This document shows, in pieces, positions 9,763 through 20,849 of a stretch of 64,000 nucleotides of DNA (within the stretch, counting starts at the first letter, position 1; each line of letters opens with the position of its first letter). The stretch is taken from contig NZ_QQAV01000006.1 of NCBI RefSeq assembly GCF_003350475.1, positions 1 through 64,000 of the forward strand, in the 5' to 3' direction. The DNA comes from Pseudacidovorax intermedius (GTDB taxonomy: Bacteria > Pseudomonadota > Gammaproteobacteria > Burkholderiales > Burkholderiaceae_C). The position numbers were made by a program, and so were the translations under genes. The notes below the pieces were generated by a model, which saw nothing but the letters and a program-made list of their open reading frames with translations, searched no databases and was not told the origin of the DNA.

Positions 9763-10119
9763 ATGGCCACGAAAAATCCCTCGGCACCCCCTCCGGCGCC
9801 GGTTCGCCCCCAGAGGGACGACGGTGGCTCCGTGGTGGCAGAGCGGCGTCCGCAGCGGACGGCGCCCCCCCGGATGTACCAGGTCGTCATGCTCAACGAC
9901 GACTACACCCCGATGGAATTCGTGGTGGTCGTCCTGCAGGAGTTCTTCAACAAGGACCGCGAGACGGCCACCCAGATCATGCTGAAGATTCATCTCGACG
10001 GCCGGGGCGTGTGCGGGGTCTACCCGCGCGATGTCGCGGCCACCAAGGTCAATCAAGTGATGGAAGCCGCCGTCCAGGCGGGCCACCCGCTCCAGTGCGT
10101 CAGTGAACCGGTTGAATAA
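9763..10119 (+). CDS. clpS: ATP-dependent Clp protease adaptor ClpS
   Basis: A 118-residue adaptor that delivers N-degron substrates to ClpAP. The unstructured N-terminal tail is followed by the ClpS core [20 protein letters not shown] (NDD binds the N-terminal residue of substrates), then [20 protein letters not shown] and a C-terminal [19 protein letters not shown] second ATG nine bases upstream (9754) is possible, and neither start has a strong ribosome site. A TATAGA hexamer at 9748-9753 could be a -10 box, which would make the message nearly leaderless. clpA follows 60 bp downstream. Confidence 0.93.
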   Translation: MATKNPSAPPPAPVRPQRDDGGSVVAERRPQRTAPPRMYQVVMLNDDYTPMEFVVVVLQEFFNKDRETATQIMLKIHLDGRGVCGVYPRDVAATKVNQVMEAAVQAGHPLQCVSEPVE

Positions 10120-10179
10120 ACCGCGATCCGACCCATCTGAAGTCTTCAGAAGTATTCACAGCAAGGCAAAGGAAATCAC

Positions 10180-12501
<2,322 letters not shown>

Positions 12502-12547
12502 TCGACCCACGCCACGCTGGCGTCCGCCCCCACGGGCGGTGCCACAC

Positions 12548-12580
12548 AAGGCCGGTAGCATCGCGCTTCCGGCCTTTTTT
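12548..12580 (+). terminator. Intrinsic terminator after clpA
   Basis: AAGGCCGG and CCGGCC form a hairpin followed by TTTTTT, 46 bp past the clpA stop. Confidence 0.75.
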
Positions 12581-12626
12581 CTTGGCCGCTTCCGGTCGAA
12601 TGGCTGGTGGCGTGCCGAGCCTTTGG

Positions 12627-14078
12627 ATGACACTGCCCGAGTTCCACCTCAGTCCCGCCTGGACCACCGGCCTGTCGCTCGCCTGGAGCGCCTACATCGC
12701 CGTGCTGTCGGTGTGGATCGTGATGCAGAAGCGCGCGCCGGTCTCCACCATGAGCTGGATCCTCTCGCTGGCGCTGCTGCCCTACCTGGGCTTCTTCGTC
12801 TATTACTTCCTGGGGCCGCAGCGGCTGGCCAAGCAGCGGCTCAAGCGCTTGCGTAGCCGGGTGATGGCGCAGGCGCCGGCCGACATGGCGCTGCTGCGCG
12901 AAGCGGCCGAGGACGCGCCGCCCGCGCTGCACCAACTGGCCACGTTGGGCCTGGCCGCCTGCGGCTTGCCGGTGTCCAGCGCCCGTTCGGTGCAATTGCT
13001 CTCTGGCGGTGCGGCGACGTTCGACGCCATCTTCGAAACCATCCGCGGCGCCCAGGACCACGTCCACCTCGAGTACTACATCTTCGAGCCCGACCGCATC
13101 GGCACCGCGCTGCGCGACCTGTTGATCGAGCGGGCTCGCGCCGGCGTGCAGGTGCGCCTGCTGATCGACGCGCTGGGCGCCAAGCGGGTGGGGCGGCGCT
13201 TCCTGGCGCCGCTGCGCGAGGCAGGTGGGCAGGTCGTCTTCTTCCACGACACGCGCATCGGCCGCCGCCTGCGGCCGGTGACCAACTACCGCACCCACCG
13301 CAAGATCGTGGTCTGCGACGGCGTCGTGGGCTTCACCGGCGGCGTGAACATCACGGACGAGGAAGACCGCCGAACCCGCCCCGACGCCTATCACGACGTC
13401 CACCTGCGCATCGAGGGCAGCGCCGTGCGATGGCTGCAGACCACCTTCCTGGAGGACTGGGTCTATGCCACCGGCGAGCCCTTGCACGGCATCGGCAGCC
13501 TGATGGCGCGGCTCATGCCGCCCGTGGAGGCCGGCCCGGTCGCGGTGCAGATCGTCACCAGCGGCCCCGACACGCCGCTGGAGGCCATCCACCGCATGCA
13601 TGTGGAGGCCATCCACGCCGCCACCGAGCGGGCCTGGCTCACGACACCGTACTTCGTGCCCAGCGAGCCGGCGCTGATGGCGCTGACTAATGCCGCCCTG
13701 CGTGGCGTGGACGTGCGCGTGCTGGTGCCACGGCGCAGCGACTCGCTGGTGGTGAGCGCGGCCGCGCGCTCGTACTACGACGAGCTGCTGGCCGCCGGCG
13801 TGAAGGTGTGGGAATACAAGGCCCGCATGCTGCATTCGAAGACCCTGGTGGTCGACGACCACTGCGCCATGATCGGCACGGCCAACTTCGACAACCGCAG
13901 CTTCCTGCTCAACTTCGAGGTCATGGCGGTGGTCTATGGACCCGCGCTCGCCGGGCCGCTCACCGCACAGTTCGAGACCGACCTGCAAAGCGCATCGCCC
14001 GTGCGCACGCACCGCCACCGCAGCTTCTGGCTGCGGCTGGGCGAGGCCGTCGCGCGGCTCTTCTCGCCCTTGCTGTGA
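12627..14078 (+). CDS. cls: Cardiolipin synthase (phospholipase D superfamily)
   Basis: A 483-residue membrane enzyme that condenses two phosphatidylglycerols to cardiolipin. Two N-terminal helices (WTTGLSLAWSAYIAVLSVWI; TMSWILSLALLPYLGFFVYY) anchor it. Two PLD catalytic motifs follow: HRKIVVCDG starting at His224 and HSKTLVVDDH starting at His403. Length and architecture match bacterial ClsA. The ATG at 12627 is chosen because homologues start just before the first helix. An ATG at 12600 is also possible, and neither has a good ribosome site. Confidence 0.9.
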   Translation: MTLPEFHLSPAWTTGLSLAWSAYIAVLSVWIVMQKRAPVSTMSWILSLALLPYLGFFVYYFLGPQRLAKQRLKRLRSRVMAQAPADMALLREAAEDAPPALHQLATLGLAACGLPVSSARSVQLLSGGAATFDAIFETIRGAQDHVHLEYYIFEPDRIGTALRDLLIERARAGVQVRLLIDALGAKRVGRRFLAPLREAGGQVVFFHDTRIGRRLRPVTNYRTHRKIVVCDGVVGFTGGVNITDEEDRRTRPDAYHDVHLRIEGSAVRWLQTTFLEDWVYATGEPLHGIGSLMARLMPPVEAGPVAVQIVTSGPDTPLEAIHRMHVEAIHAATERAWLTTPYFVPSEPALMALTNAALRGVDVRVLVPRRSDSLVVSAAARSYYDELLAAGVKVWEYKARMLHSKTLVVDDHCAMIGTANFDNRSFLLNFEVMAVVYGPALAGPLTAQFETDLQSASPVRTHRHRSFWLRLGEAVARLFSPLL

Positions 14079-14121
14079 ACCTGCTGGCCGACAATGGCCG
14101 GCTGCTTTCCGACCCCGACCC

Positions 14122-15567
14122 ATGGCCGACGCTTCCCACACCTTCCTCTGGCACGACTACGAAACCTTCGGCGCCAACCCGCGCCGCGACCGGCCTTCGC
14201 AATTCGCGGCGGTGCGCACCGATGCCGAGCTCAACGAGGTGGGCGAGCCGATCATGCTGTATTGCCAGCCGGCGCCCGACTTCCTGCCCAGCCCCACGGC
14301 CTGCCTGCTGACCGGCATCACGCCGCAGCACTGCCTGGCCGAAGGCGTGCCCGAGCACGAGTTCGCCGCCCGCATCGAGGCTGCCTTCTCGCAGCCGCGC
14401 ACCATCGGCGTGGGCTACAACACCATCCGCTTCGACGACGAGGTCACGCGCTTCATGTTCTGGCGCAACCTCATCGACCCGTATGCCCGCGAGTGGCAGA
14501 ACGAATGCGGCCGGTGGGATCTGCTGGACGTGGTCCGCCTCACCTACGCGCTGCGTCCCGACGGTATCGAGTGGCCCAAGCATCCGGACGGCAAGCCGAG
14601 CTTCAAGCTGGAGGACCTGACCCGCGCCAACGGTCTGGTGCACGAGGCGGCCCACGATGCGCTGTCGGACGTGCGCGCCACCATCGCCATGGCGCGGCTG
14701 ATCCGACAGAAGCAGCCGCGCCTCTTCGAATTCGCGCTCGCGTTGCGGCGCAAGGAGCGCGTGGCGCAGGAGTTGGGCCTGCCCGCCTCGCCGCAGACCG
14801 CGCGGCCCTTCGTCCATGTCTCCGGCATGTTCGGCACCGAGCGTGGCTGCCTGGCCCTGATGTGGCCGCTGGCCAGCCATCCCACCAACCGCAACGAACT
14901 GCTGGCCTGGGACCTGTCGCAGGACCCGGCCGAGCTGGCCGACCTCGACCTGGAGACGATGCGGCTTCGCCTGTTCACCCGCAGCGCCGACCTGCCCGAG
15001 GGCGTCACCCGGCTGCCTATCAAGTCCATCCACCTCAACAAGTCGCCCATGGTCGTGGGCAATCCCAAGATGGTGGAAATGGCGGCCGGCCGCTGGGGCA
15101 TCGACCTGGCGCAGGCCGAGCGCCATGCCGTCACGGCCGCTGGGCTGCCCGACCTGAGCGAGCGCTGGCGCGAGCTTTTCGACCGGCCCCGCGGCCCGGC
15201 GCTGGATGTGGACGAAGACCTCTATGGCGGCTTCATCGGCCCAGCCGACCGCCGCCGCCTCAACCAACTGCGCGCGCTGCCGCCGCAGGAGCTGGCGTTG
15301 GCGCGCTCCGGTTTCGACGATGCGCGACTGGCCGAGCTGGTGCTGCGCTACCGGGCGCGCAACTTTCCGGCCACGCTGAGCCTGGAGGAGGCCGCCCACT
15401 GGGAGGCGCTGCGCACCGCGCGCCTGGTCGAAGGCGAGGACGGCTGGCTCAACGTGGACCGCTATTTCGCCGAGATCGACACCCTGGCCGAGACTGCGGA
15501 CGAACGCGCCGAGGTCCTGCTGGGCGAGCTGTACGACTACGCAGAGGCTGTTGTGCCCCAAGGATGA
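14122..15567 (+). CDS. sbcB: Exodeoxyribonuclease I
   Basis: A 481-residue DnaQ-fold 3'-5' single-strand exonuclease. The N-terminal exonuclease domain has FLWHDYETFG (Exo I acidic pair, Asp then Glu), GYNTIRFDDEVTRFMFWRN (Exo II) and HEAAHDALSDVRATIAMARL (Exo III; His and Asp). The middle and C-terminal parts carry the ExoI-specific SH3-like and helical domains (HVSGMFGTERGCLALMWPL; IHLNKSPMVVGNPKMV). It acts in mismatch repair and in limiting recombination. It follows cls on the same strand after a 43-bp gap. Confidence 0.95.
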   Translation: MADASHTFLWHDYETFGANPRRDRPSQFAAVRTDAELNEVGEPIMLYCQPAPDFLPSPTACLLTGITPQHCLAEGVPEHEFAARIEAAFSQPRTIGVGYNTIRFDDEVTRFMFWRNLIDPYAREWQNECGRWDLLDVVRLTYALRPDGIEWPKHPDGKPSFKLEDLTRANGLVHEAAHDALSDVRATIAMARLIRQKQPRLFEFALALRRKERVAQELGLPASPQTARPFVHVSGMFGTERGCLALMWPLASHPTNRNELLAWDLSQDPAELADLDLETMRLRLFTRSADLPEGVTRLPIKSIHLNKSPMVVGNPKMVEMAAGRWGIDLAQAERHAVTAAGLPDLSERWRELFDRPRGPALDVDEDLYGGFIGPADRRRLNQLRALPPQELALARSGFDDARLAELVLRYRARNFPATLSLEEAAHWEALRTARLVEGEDGWLNVDRYFAEIDTLAETADERAEVLLGELYDYAEAVVPQG

Positions 15568-15617
15568 AACCTGCTGGGGAAGCCGGCTGACACGGCGCGC
15601 CCCGCTTCCTGTCTAAC

Positions 15618-16751
15618 TTGCGTCCGGCTCATGCTGGAAACAAAGTTTTGACAATCAATGGTTCACATGCCGAGCGGGAGTCCTCGCCGGCGCACAGCCT
15701 GGCCGCTGGCGGCCGGGCCAGTGTGGCGACGCAAAGGGAGCGCCGCCTGGACGATGACGTGGTGCGGCATTTGCGCAAGCCGGCCCGCGTGCTGGCTTGT
15801 GCCGCTGCTTTCGCCTGGCTCGTGTCGCTCTGGGTCTCCTGGCCCGTGCTGTCCGTCTTCGCGCTGGCCCTGTTCTGCTGGACCTTCGTGCAGGCGGTGG
15901 GGTTGGCGCTGTGCATGAGCGCGCGCGACGCCGCGGCACACGACAGTGGGGTGGGCCTGATGACCGTGGCGATTGCGGCCGGCTGCCGCTTGCAGCTCGA
16001 CGTCCTGGGCGGCGGCGAGCTCTGGGTGCTTCCGCTGTGCCTGATGCTGTCGCTGGTGCTGGGCCTGGTACAGGTCCGCCTGCGCAGCTATGTGCTGTGC
16101 AGCCTGACGGTCTGGCTGGTGCTGCTGCCGGGCGCGGCCTTCGCCCCGTGGCCCGCGGGGCAGGCCCTGCGCGGGGTGCTGGTGGTGGGCGGCTTCACCT
16201 TGGCGTTGCTGCTTCACCGGGGCGTGGCGCTGGCGCGACGCCGGCGCGTGGCGGCAGCCGCCTCGCTGGCCGTCCTGGCCTACCAGGACGCCCTGACCGG
16301 CGTGGCCAATCGCCGCGGATTCCTGGAAGTGGCCATGGAGAAGCTACGGGCGTCCGGGCCACAAGGCCTCATCGCGCTCGACGTGGACGACTTCAAGCGC
16401 ATCAACGACCGCCATGGCCACGAGGTGGGCGACCGACTCCTGCATGCCGTGGGCCGGCTGCTGCAACGCCTGCCCGGCGAGGCGTTGGCGGGCCGCACGG
16501 GCGGCGAGGAGTTCTGCGTGCTGGTGCCCGCCGCCTCGCCGGCGGCGCTGCTGGCCTTCGCCGGCGGTGTGGTGGAGGCGGCACGGCGCGTGTCGGCCCA
16601 GGGGGTGGGCCTCACGCTGAGCGCCGGCGCGGCGCTTGTGCAGCCCGGCGAGGCCCTCGAGCAGGCCATGCGCCGTGCCGACACGGCCCTGGGCGATGCC
16701 AAGCGGACGGGCAAGAACCGCGTGGTCTTGGCGCCCGGGGCGGCAGGGTGA
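15618..16751 (+). CDS. Membrane diguanylate cyclase (GGEEF), first of a tandem pair
   Basis: This protein should make cyclic di-GMP. About six hydrophobic helices fill residues 55-210, and a C-terminal GGDEF domain occupies about 215-370. The substrate-binding segment reads ALDVDDFKRINDRHGHEVGD and the signature is GGEEF, an active form. No RxxD inhibitory site is visible before it. There is no ATG before the membrane part, so the start is uncertain: TTG at 15618 (377 aa, given here), TTG at 15648 or GTG at 15723. Its TGA overlaps the ATG of the next cyclase by one base. The membrane domain resembles no named sensor that I recognise. Confidence 0.75.
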   Translation: MRPAHAGNKVLTINGSHAERESSPAHSLAAGGRASVATQRERRLDDDVVRHLRKPARVLACAAAFAWLVSLWVSWPVLSVFALALFCWTFVQAVGLALCMSARDAAAHDSGVGLMTVAIAAGCRLQLDVLGGGELWVLPLCLMLSLVLGLVQVRLRSYVLCSLTVWLVLLPGAAFAPWPAGQALRGVLVVGGFTLALLLHRGVALARRRRVAAAASLAVLAYQDALTGVANRRGFLEVAMEKLRASGPQGLIALDVDDFKRINDRHGHEVGDRLLHAVGRLLQRLPGEALAGRTGGEEFCVLVPAASPAALLAFAGGVVEAARRVSAQGVGLTLSAGAALVQPGEALEQAMRRADTALGDAKRTGKNRVVLAPGAAG

Positions 16752-17914
16752 TGCGGCTGCGGATGCTGCTGTACCGGCGGGCGCGCCGCCTCTGGCGTTG
16801 GCTGGTGCCTTCGGTCCCCGTCGCGCAGGCCCAGGCGCTTCGGCGTGCGCTGCGCCAGGAGGTGCGGTCGCTCGCCCTGGCCTGCGAGGCGACGGGTGTG
16901 CTGATCTGGCTGATGACGCTGATGGTCTCCCTGCCGGGGGGCGGCGCGCATCTGTCTGCCGAGCTCCTCTGCACCGCCGCGGCGGGTCTGGGCATGCTGC
17001 TGTCGCTGCGGCCCCGGCCGCCCTGGCTGCTGAGCCTGGGTGGGCTGATGGTCACGGTGTCGTTGGCCATCGCCTTCCGGCTGAACCTGGAAGGCAGTGC
17101 GGCCCAGGCCTTCTGGACGCTGCCGCTGCTGATGCTCTTCGGCATGTGCCTGGCGCTGTGCCATGTGCGGCTGCGCGACTTCCTGGCCGGCATCGGGGCG
17201 GTGGGCCTGGTCTTCGTCGATGGGGCACTGATGCGCAGCGTCGCGCCGGCCCAGCGGCCGGTGCTGGCCTTCTTCGCGGCGGGCGCGCTGGCGCTGTGCC
17301 TGCTGGCCCACCTGGCGCTGTCCCGCGAGCGGCGCAGCGGTCATCTGCTGCAATTGCGGCTGGCAGCGCTGGCCTACGAGGACGCGCTCACCGGCCTGCC
17401 CAATCGGCGCGCCTTCCTCGAGCGGACCCAGGCGGCGCTGGCCGCCATGCCGGCCGGCGCGTTCAACGTCGTGCTGCTGGACGTGGACGACTTCAAGCGC
17501 ATCAACGAGCGCCTGGGCCACGAGGGTGGCGACCGGGCATTGCGCGCGGTGGCGCAGGCGCTGTGTCGCGCCAGCGCGCCGCACCTGTGCGCCCGCCTGG
17601 GCGGCGAAGAGTTCTGCATCTGGATCGAGGACGCCTCGGCATCGCCGGCCGACGTGGCAGCGGCCTGCGTGTCGGCAGTGCATCACTTGCGCGTGGACGG
17701 GCTGCGCCTGTCGGTGAGCGCGGGTGTGGCCACCGTCGAGCCGGATGTGCCCTTGCACCGCGCATTGGCCCTGGCCGACGAGGCGCTCTACCAGGCCAAG
17801 GCGCGGGGCAAAGACACGCTGGCGGTGGCGCCGCCTTCCGGCCGGATGCCGCTGACCCCCGCCGCGCCAGAACGGCGGACCTGGCGGCCCTGGCGCGCGC
17901 TGCGGCGCTCTTGA
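16751..17914 (+). CDS. Membrane diguanylate cyclase (GGEEF), second of a tandem pair
   Basis: A 387-residue paralogue of the preceding protein with the same plan: short basic N-terminus, about six helices (about 45-195), then a GGDEF domain. It shares ALAYEDALTGLPNRRAFLE, LDVDDFKRINERLGHEGGD and the active-site GGEEF with its neighbour. ATG and the previous TGA overlap (TGATG), so translation is coupled. An RxxD inhibitory site is not evident. The close match of the catalytic halves and the weaker match of the membrane halves suggests a local duplication followed by divergence of the sensor parts. Confidence 0.85.
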   Translation: MRLRMLLYRRARRLWRWLVPSVPVAQAQALRRALRQEVRSLALACEATGVLIWLMTLMVSLPGGGAHLSAELLCTAAAGLGMLLSLRPRPPWLLSLGGLMVTVSLAIAFRLNLEGSAAQAFWTLPLLMLFGMCLALCHVRLRDFLAGIGAVGLVFVDGALMRSVAPAQRPVLAFFAAGALALCLLAHLALSRERRSGHLLQLRLAALAYEDALTGLPNRRAFLERTQAALAAMPAGAFNVVLLDVDDFKRINERLGHEGGDRALRAVAQALCRASAPHLCARLGGEEFCIWIEDASASPADVAAACVSAVHHLRVDGLRLSVSAGVATVEPDVPLHRALALADEALYQAKARGKDTLAVAPPSGRMPLTPAAPERRTWRPWRALRRS

Positions 17915-18013
17915 ACGGCGCCGCAGCCACCGGGGTGGGCCAGTACTGCCGGTGCCGCCCCCGGCCCGGCACCTGTCCTGCCGACGCCGCGTTGGCGCCG
18001 GTCAACGGTGGCC

Positions 18014-18847
18014 TCAGCGCACCGGGGCGGCCCACCCGTCGATGAACCGGTCGACCGCCTGCGTGTAGCCGCTCGGCGTTCCGAGCTGCGCATTGATCTC
18101 GCCGTGCGACAGCGGCTGGGGCAGCACGGTGGCTTGGCCACCTGCCGCGCGCACCCTGTCGGCGAACCGGGCGCTCTGGCCGCACGAATCGTCGCGACGT
18201 TCGCTGGCGCACACCAGCAGCATCGGCAGGCTGCCAGGGGCCAGACGTGCCGTGGGCGACACGGCGCGCCACAGGGCTGGGTCGGCGCCGAAGGCCCGGT
18301 CGTAGAAGCGCAGGTGCCGGTGCTGCATCAGTCCTTCGGTGTCCAGGGCCGCACTGTCGAGCACCACCGTGCCGCGCCAGCGGCGGGCGCCCTGGGCGGT
18401 CGCGAGTGATGGGTCGGCGCTCAGCAGCGCCACGAGGTGGGCACCGGCCGAGTGGCCCATCAGCACCAGCCGGTCCGCGTCCGCATGCCAGTCCGGCGCC
18501 AGCCGCTGCACTTCGGCCAGCGCACGGGCCACGTCCTGGGCCTGTGCGCGTACGTCCACCTGCGGCACCAGCCGGTAGCCCACCGAGACGAAGACGAAGC
18601 CGCGCTCGCGCACCCAGTGGGCCACCTTGGCGTCCACCACGTTCGGCGCATCGGGCCGGCCGAACATCCAGGCACCGCCATGCACCATCACCAGGATCGG
18701 GGCACCGTGCGGCTGCGCGGGCAGGTAGACGTCCAGCCGCTGGGCGGGGTCGGGGCCGTAGGCCTGCTGCCGGTCGGGGGCGGCATGGGCCAGGGCGGCG
18801 GTCAGCAGCAGGGCGATGGCGGGCAGCCAGTGTCGGATCGGGGTCAT
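18014..18847 (-). CDS. Secreted alpha/beta-hydrolase (esterase/lipase-like)
   Basis: A 277-residue protein with a signal peptide (about residues 1-22, LLLTAALAHAA). The hydrolase core has the oxyanion motif MVHGGAW and the nucleophile elbow GHSAGAH (Ser), with a late His in LSHGEIN as the probable third triad member. It resembles the carboxylesterase/kynurenine-formamidase branch (HGG subgroup). It acts in the periplasm or outside the cell on an ester or amide that the sequence does not reveal. The start overlaps the stop of the hydroxylase gene by four bases (ATGA), so the two are translationally coupled. Confidence 0.85.
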   Translation of the reverse strand: MTPIRHWLPAIALLLTAALAHAAPDRQQAYGPDPAQRLDVYLPAQPHGAPILVMVHGGAWMFGRPDAPNVVDAKVAHWVRERGFVFVSVGYRLVPQVDVRAQAQDVARALAEVQRLAPDWHADADRLVLMGHSAGAHLVALLSADPSLATAQGARRWRGTVVLDSAALDTEGLMQHRHLRFYDRAFGADPALWRAVSPTARLAPGSLPMLLVCASERRDDSCGQSARFADRVRAAGGQATVLPQPLSHGEINAQLGTPSGYTQAVDRFIDGWAAPVR

Positions 18848-19704
18848 GGCTGGGCTCCAGGTGGGCCGAAGAGGATGCGCACCCGCTGCTTCAGGCCGCG
18901 GGCCCGGTGCAGGTCCTGAGCCAGCCGTACCCATTCGTGGAAGGCGATGCGCAGCGGATTGTGGGTGTGCAGCGGCGTGGTCAGGCCGTAGCGGGGCGGC
19001 AGGTCTGCGCGCAGGTCGACGAAGGTGCCGAACAGCCGGTCGAAGACGATCAGCACGCCGCCGTAGTTGCAGTCCAGGTATTCCGGGTTGGAGGCGTGAT
19101 GCACCTTGTGGTGGGTGGGCGTGTTCAGCACCCATTCCAGCGGCCCCAGGCGCGGCAGCCAGGGCGCGTGCAGCCAGAACTGGTAGAGCAGGTTGGCGGC
19201 CAGCGTCCCCATCACCGCCGTGGGCGAAAAGCCCAGCCACACCAGCGGTGTGAAGAACAGCGCCGTGCCGGTGAGCTTGCCCGTCCAGCCCAGGCGCAGC
19301 GCCGCGGCCAGCGTCAACTCGTTGGGCGAATGGTGCACCGCATGCGTGGCCCAGAACCAGCGCACGCGATGGGCGGCGCGGTGATAGGCGTAGTAGCACA
19401 GCTCCTGCCCGAGGAAGAGCAGCGCGAAGGCGGCGGGCGTGGACAGCGGCAGCGTGGTCAGCCGGTGCGTCCAGGCCAGCGCCAGCAGCGGCGCGGCGAT
19501 GGACAGGCCCAGCGCGTCCACCGCACGGCGGCCCGCCGTGTCGGCCAGCGACGCGGCATAGGCCCGCCAGTCGTAGGGCTGGCGGCGCACGAAGGTCTGC
19601 ACCAGCCCTTCGGCCGTGGCGGCGGCCAGCACCAGGCCGAGCAGGGCCAGCAGCCATGGAAGGGCCTCCGGGCCCAGCGCGTGGCGCAGCGTGTCGGTCT
19701 GCAT
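18844..19704 (-). CDS. Fatty-acid hydroxylase / sterol desaturase family membrane di-iron protein
   Basis: A 286-residue integral membrane protein with four or more helices and the three histidine boxes of the superfamily: HRAAH, HAVHH and HHKVHH, which bind two irons. The family hydroxylates or desaturates lipids, carotenoids or related alkyl chains with O2. It lies between the EF-hand gene (12 bp gap) and the esterase gene (4-bp overlap), so a lipid-modifying role linked to a secreted esterase is a fair guess. The substrate is unknown. Confidence 0.85.
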   Translation of the reverse strand: MQTDTLRHALGPEALPWLLALLGLVLAAATAEGLVQTFVRRQPYDWRAYAASLADTAGRRAVDALGLSIAAPLLALAWTHRLTTLPLSTPAAFALLFLGQELCYYAYHRAAHRVRWFWATHAVHHSPNELTLAAALRLGWTGKLTGTALFFTPLVWLGFSPTAVMGTLAANLLYQFWLHAPWLPRLGPLEWVLNTPTHHKVHHASNPEYLDCNYGGVLIVFDRLFGTFVDLRADLPPRYGLTTPLHTHNPLRIAFHEWVRLAQDLHRARGLKQRVRILFGPPGAQP

Positions 19705-19716
19705 GGCAGCCCCGTC

Positions 19717-20028
19717 TCAGGGTCTGGCGCCGCCGCGCCTGCCCTGCTGGCCGGCCACGTAGGCCTCGATCTGCGCGAGGGTGATGCTGCCGGCATGCGC
19801 GCTGTCGATGGCGTCGAAGTTGCGGTAGACGCGCGGCATGCCGGCCTTGGCCTCGTCGCGGCTCAGGCGTCCGTCGGCGTTGGTGTCGGCGGCGGCGAAG
19901 CGCTGCTTCAACTCGCTGCGCAGGGTGTCCAGGCGCGAGGCGTCGGGCACGGCAGTCTGGGCGCCTGCGGCGCCCGCGATCAGGCAGGCCAGGGCGGTTG
20001 CGAGGCGGCGCAAATTCGGATGGGTCAC
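19717..20028 (-). CDS. Secreted EF-hand protein
   Basis: A 103-residue protein with a signal peptide (about 1-23, ACLIAGAAGAQ) and a canonical calcium loop DTNADGRLSRDE at about residues 48-59. A second, degenerate loop is AIDSAHAGSITLAQIEAYV. The tail is basic and Gly/Arg rich. It is probably a periplasmic calcium-binding protein. It lies 25 bp downstream of the secreted Ser/Thr-rich protein gene and just before the hydroxylase gene, in what looks like a single operon. Confidence 0.8.
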   Translation of the reverse strand: MTHPNLRRLATALACLIAGAAGAQTAVPDASRLDTLRSELKQRFAAADTNADGRLSRDEAKAGMPRVYRNFDAIDSAHAGSITLAQIEAYVAGQQGRRGGARP

Positions 20029-20053
20029 GGGAGCTCCTTCTTAGACGCCGGCC

Positions 20054-20599
20054 TCATCGGCAGGCGATGGTGGCACCGCTGGCGTCGTAGCAGGTGGCGC
20101 TGTGCGTCATGCCCGTACCGCTGCTGTATTGGGTGGTGCTCTGCACGCTGTTGCCGGTGGCGGCGCTGGTGGCGGTGCTGCTGCGGCTGGCGTCCACCGT
20201 GCCGTCGGTGCTGCGCGTCGCACTGCCGCTCGATTGCAGGCTGCCGCGAGCGTTGCTGGCCGTCAGGGCACTTTGGTGGCGCGCCGAGCCGTCGGCACTC
20301 ACCTGCGTGCTGCCGGCGCGCTGGGCGAGACCGCCGGCCGGCCCTTGCAGGCGGCTGGTGCTGCCGGCCACGGCGTTGCCCTGGCCATCGGTCGCCACGC
20401 CGCGTGCGGCGCCGAAGCGGCCGCCCTCCGGCCCTTGGCGACCCACGAGCCGGGTGGCCGTCGTGCCGCCTTCGGCGTTGGGTCGCACGACACGACGGCC
20501 CTCGGCACGGGCGGCGGGTATGGCCGCCAGCAGGCTGGGCACGAGCAGCAGGGCCGCGAGCGCGGTGCTGCGCGGCCAATGGGGCGAGACGGTGTTCAT
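20054..20599 (-). CDS. Secreted low-complexity Gly/Ser/Thr-rich protein of unknown function
   Basis: A 181-residue protein with a clear signal peptide (about 1-32, ending AAIPAARAE). The mature part is rich in Gly, Ser, Thr and Ala with many QSALTAS and RSTDGTVD type segments, and ends in a short CYDASGATIACR tail with two cysteines. No domain is recognised. The ATG at 20599 has AAGG nine bases upstream and is preferred over ATGs at 20608 and 20656. It is first in the minus-strand operon and faces the OmpR-like regulator across a promoter with repeated GTCA half-sites. Confidence 0.7.
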   Translation of the reverse strand: MNTVSPHWPRSTALAALLLVPSLLAAIPAARAEGRRVVRPNAEGGTTATRLVGRQGPEGGRFGAARGVATDGQGNAVAGSTSRLQGPAGGLAQRAGSTQVSADGSARHQSALTASNARGSLQSSGSATRSTDGTVDASRSSTATSAATGNSVQSTTQYSSGTGMTHSATCYDASGATIACR

Positions 20600-20645
20600 G
20601 GCAGACATCCTTTCGGTGGGGGGATGCCGCCACTGTCGGGCCGGG

Positions 20646-20723
20646 TTGTCACGCACTCGTCACGGCAGGGCCTGCGCTCATGACCAGCCGTGACCATCGT
20701 GCCGGCTTGTCATCGTTTGTCAT
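20646..20723. promoter_or_regulatory. Three pairs of GTCA half-sites spaced one helical turn apart
   Basis: TTGTCAC at 20646 and TCGTCAC at 20657; TGAC on the same strand at 20681 and 20691; TTGTCAT at 20707 and 20717. Each pair is spaced 10-11 bp, the arrangement bound by dimers of OmpR-family regulators. The block lies between the secreted-protein operon and the response-regulator gene, which makes that regulator the obvious candidate ligand. Confidence 0.6.
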
Positions 20724-20849
20724 GATTTCGGAGGGCCGGCGGGATGGTGGCGCTGTCTACGATGCCGCCATGTCCCTGTTGCCGCGCCCCCCGTTTCCTG
20801 CCGTGCCGCCGTCCTGCGCCGCCGCGCGCCCTGCGCCGGTCGCCGTCCC

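Noticed and set aside
15648-15653. TTGACA as a -35 box for the diguanylate cyclase pair
   Set aside because: No -10-like hexamer lies 16-19 bp downstream.
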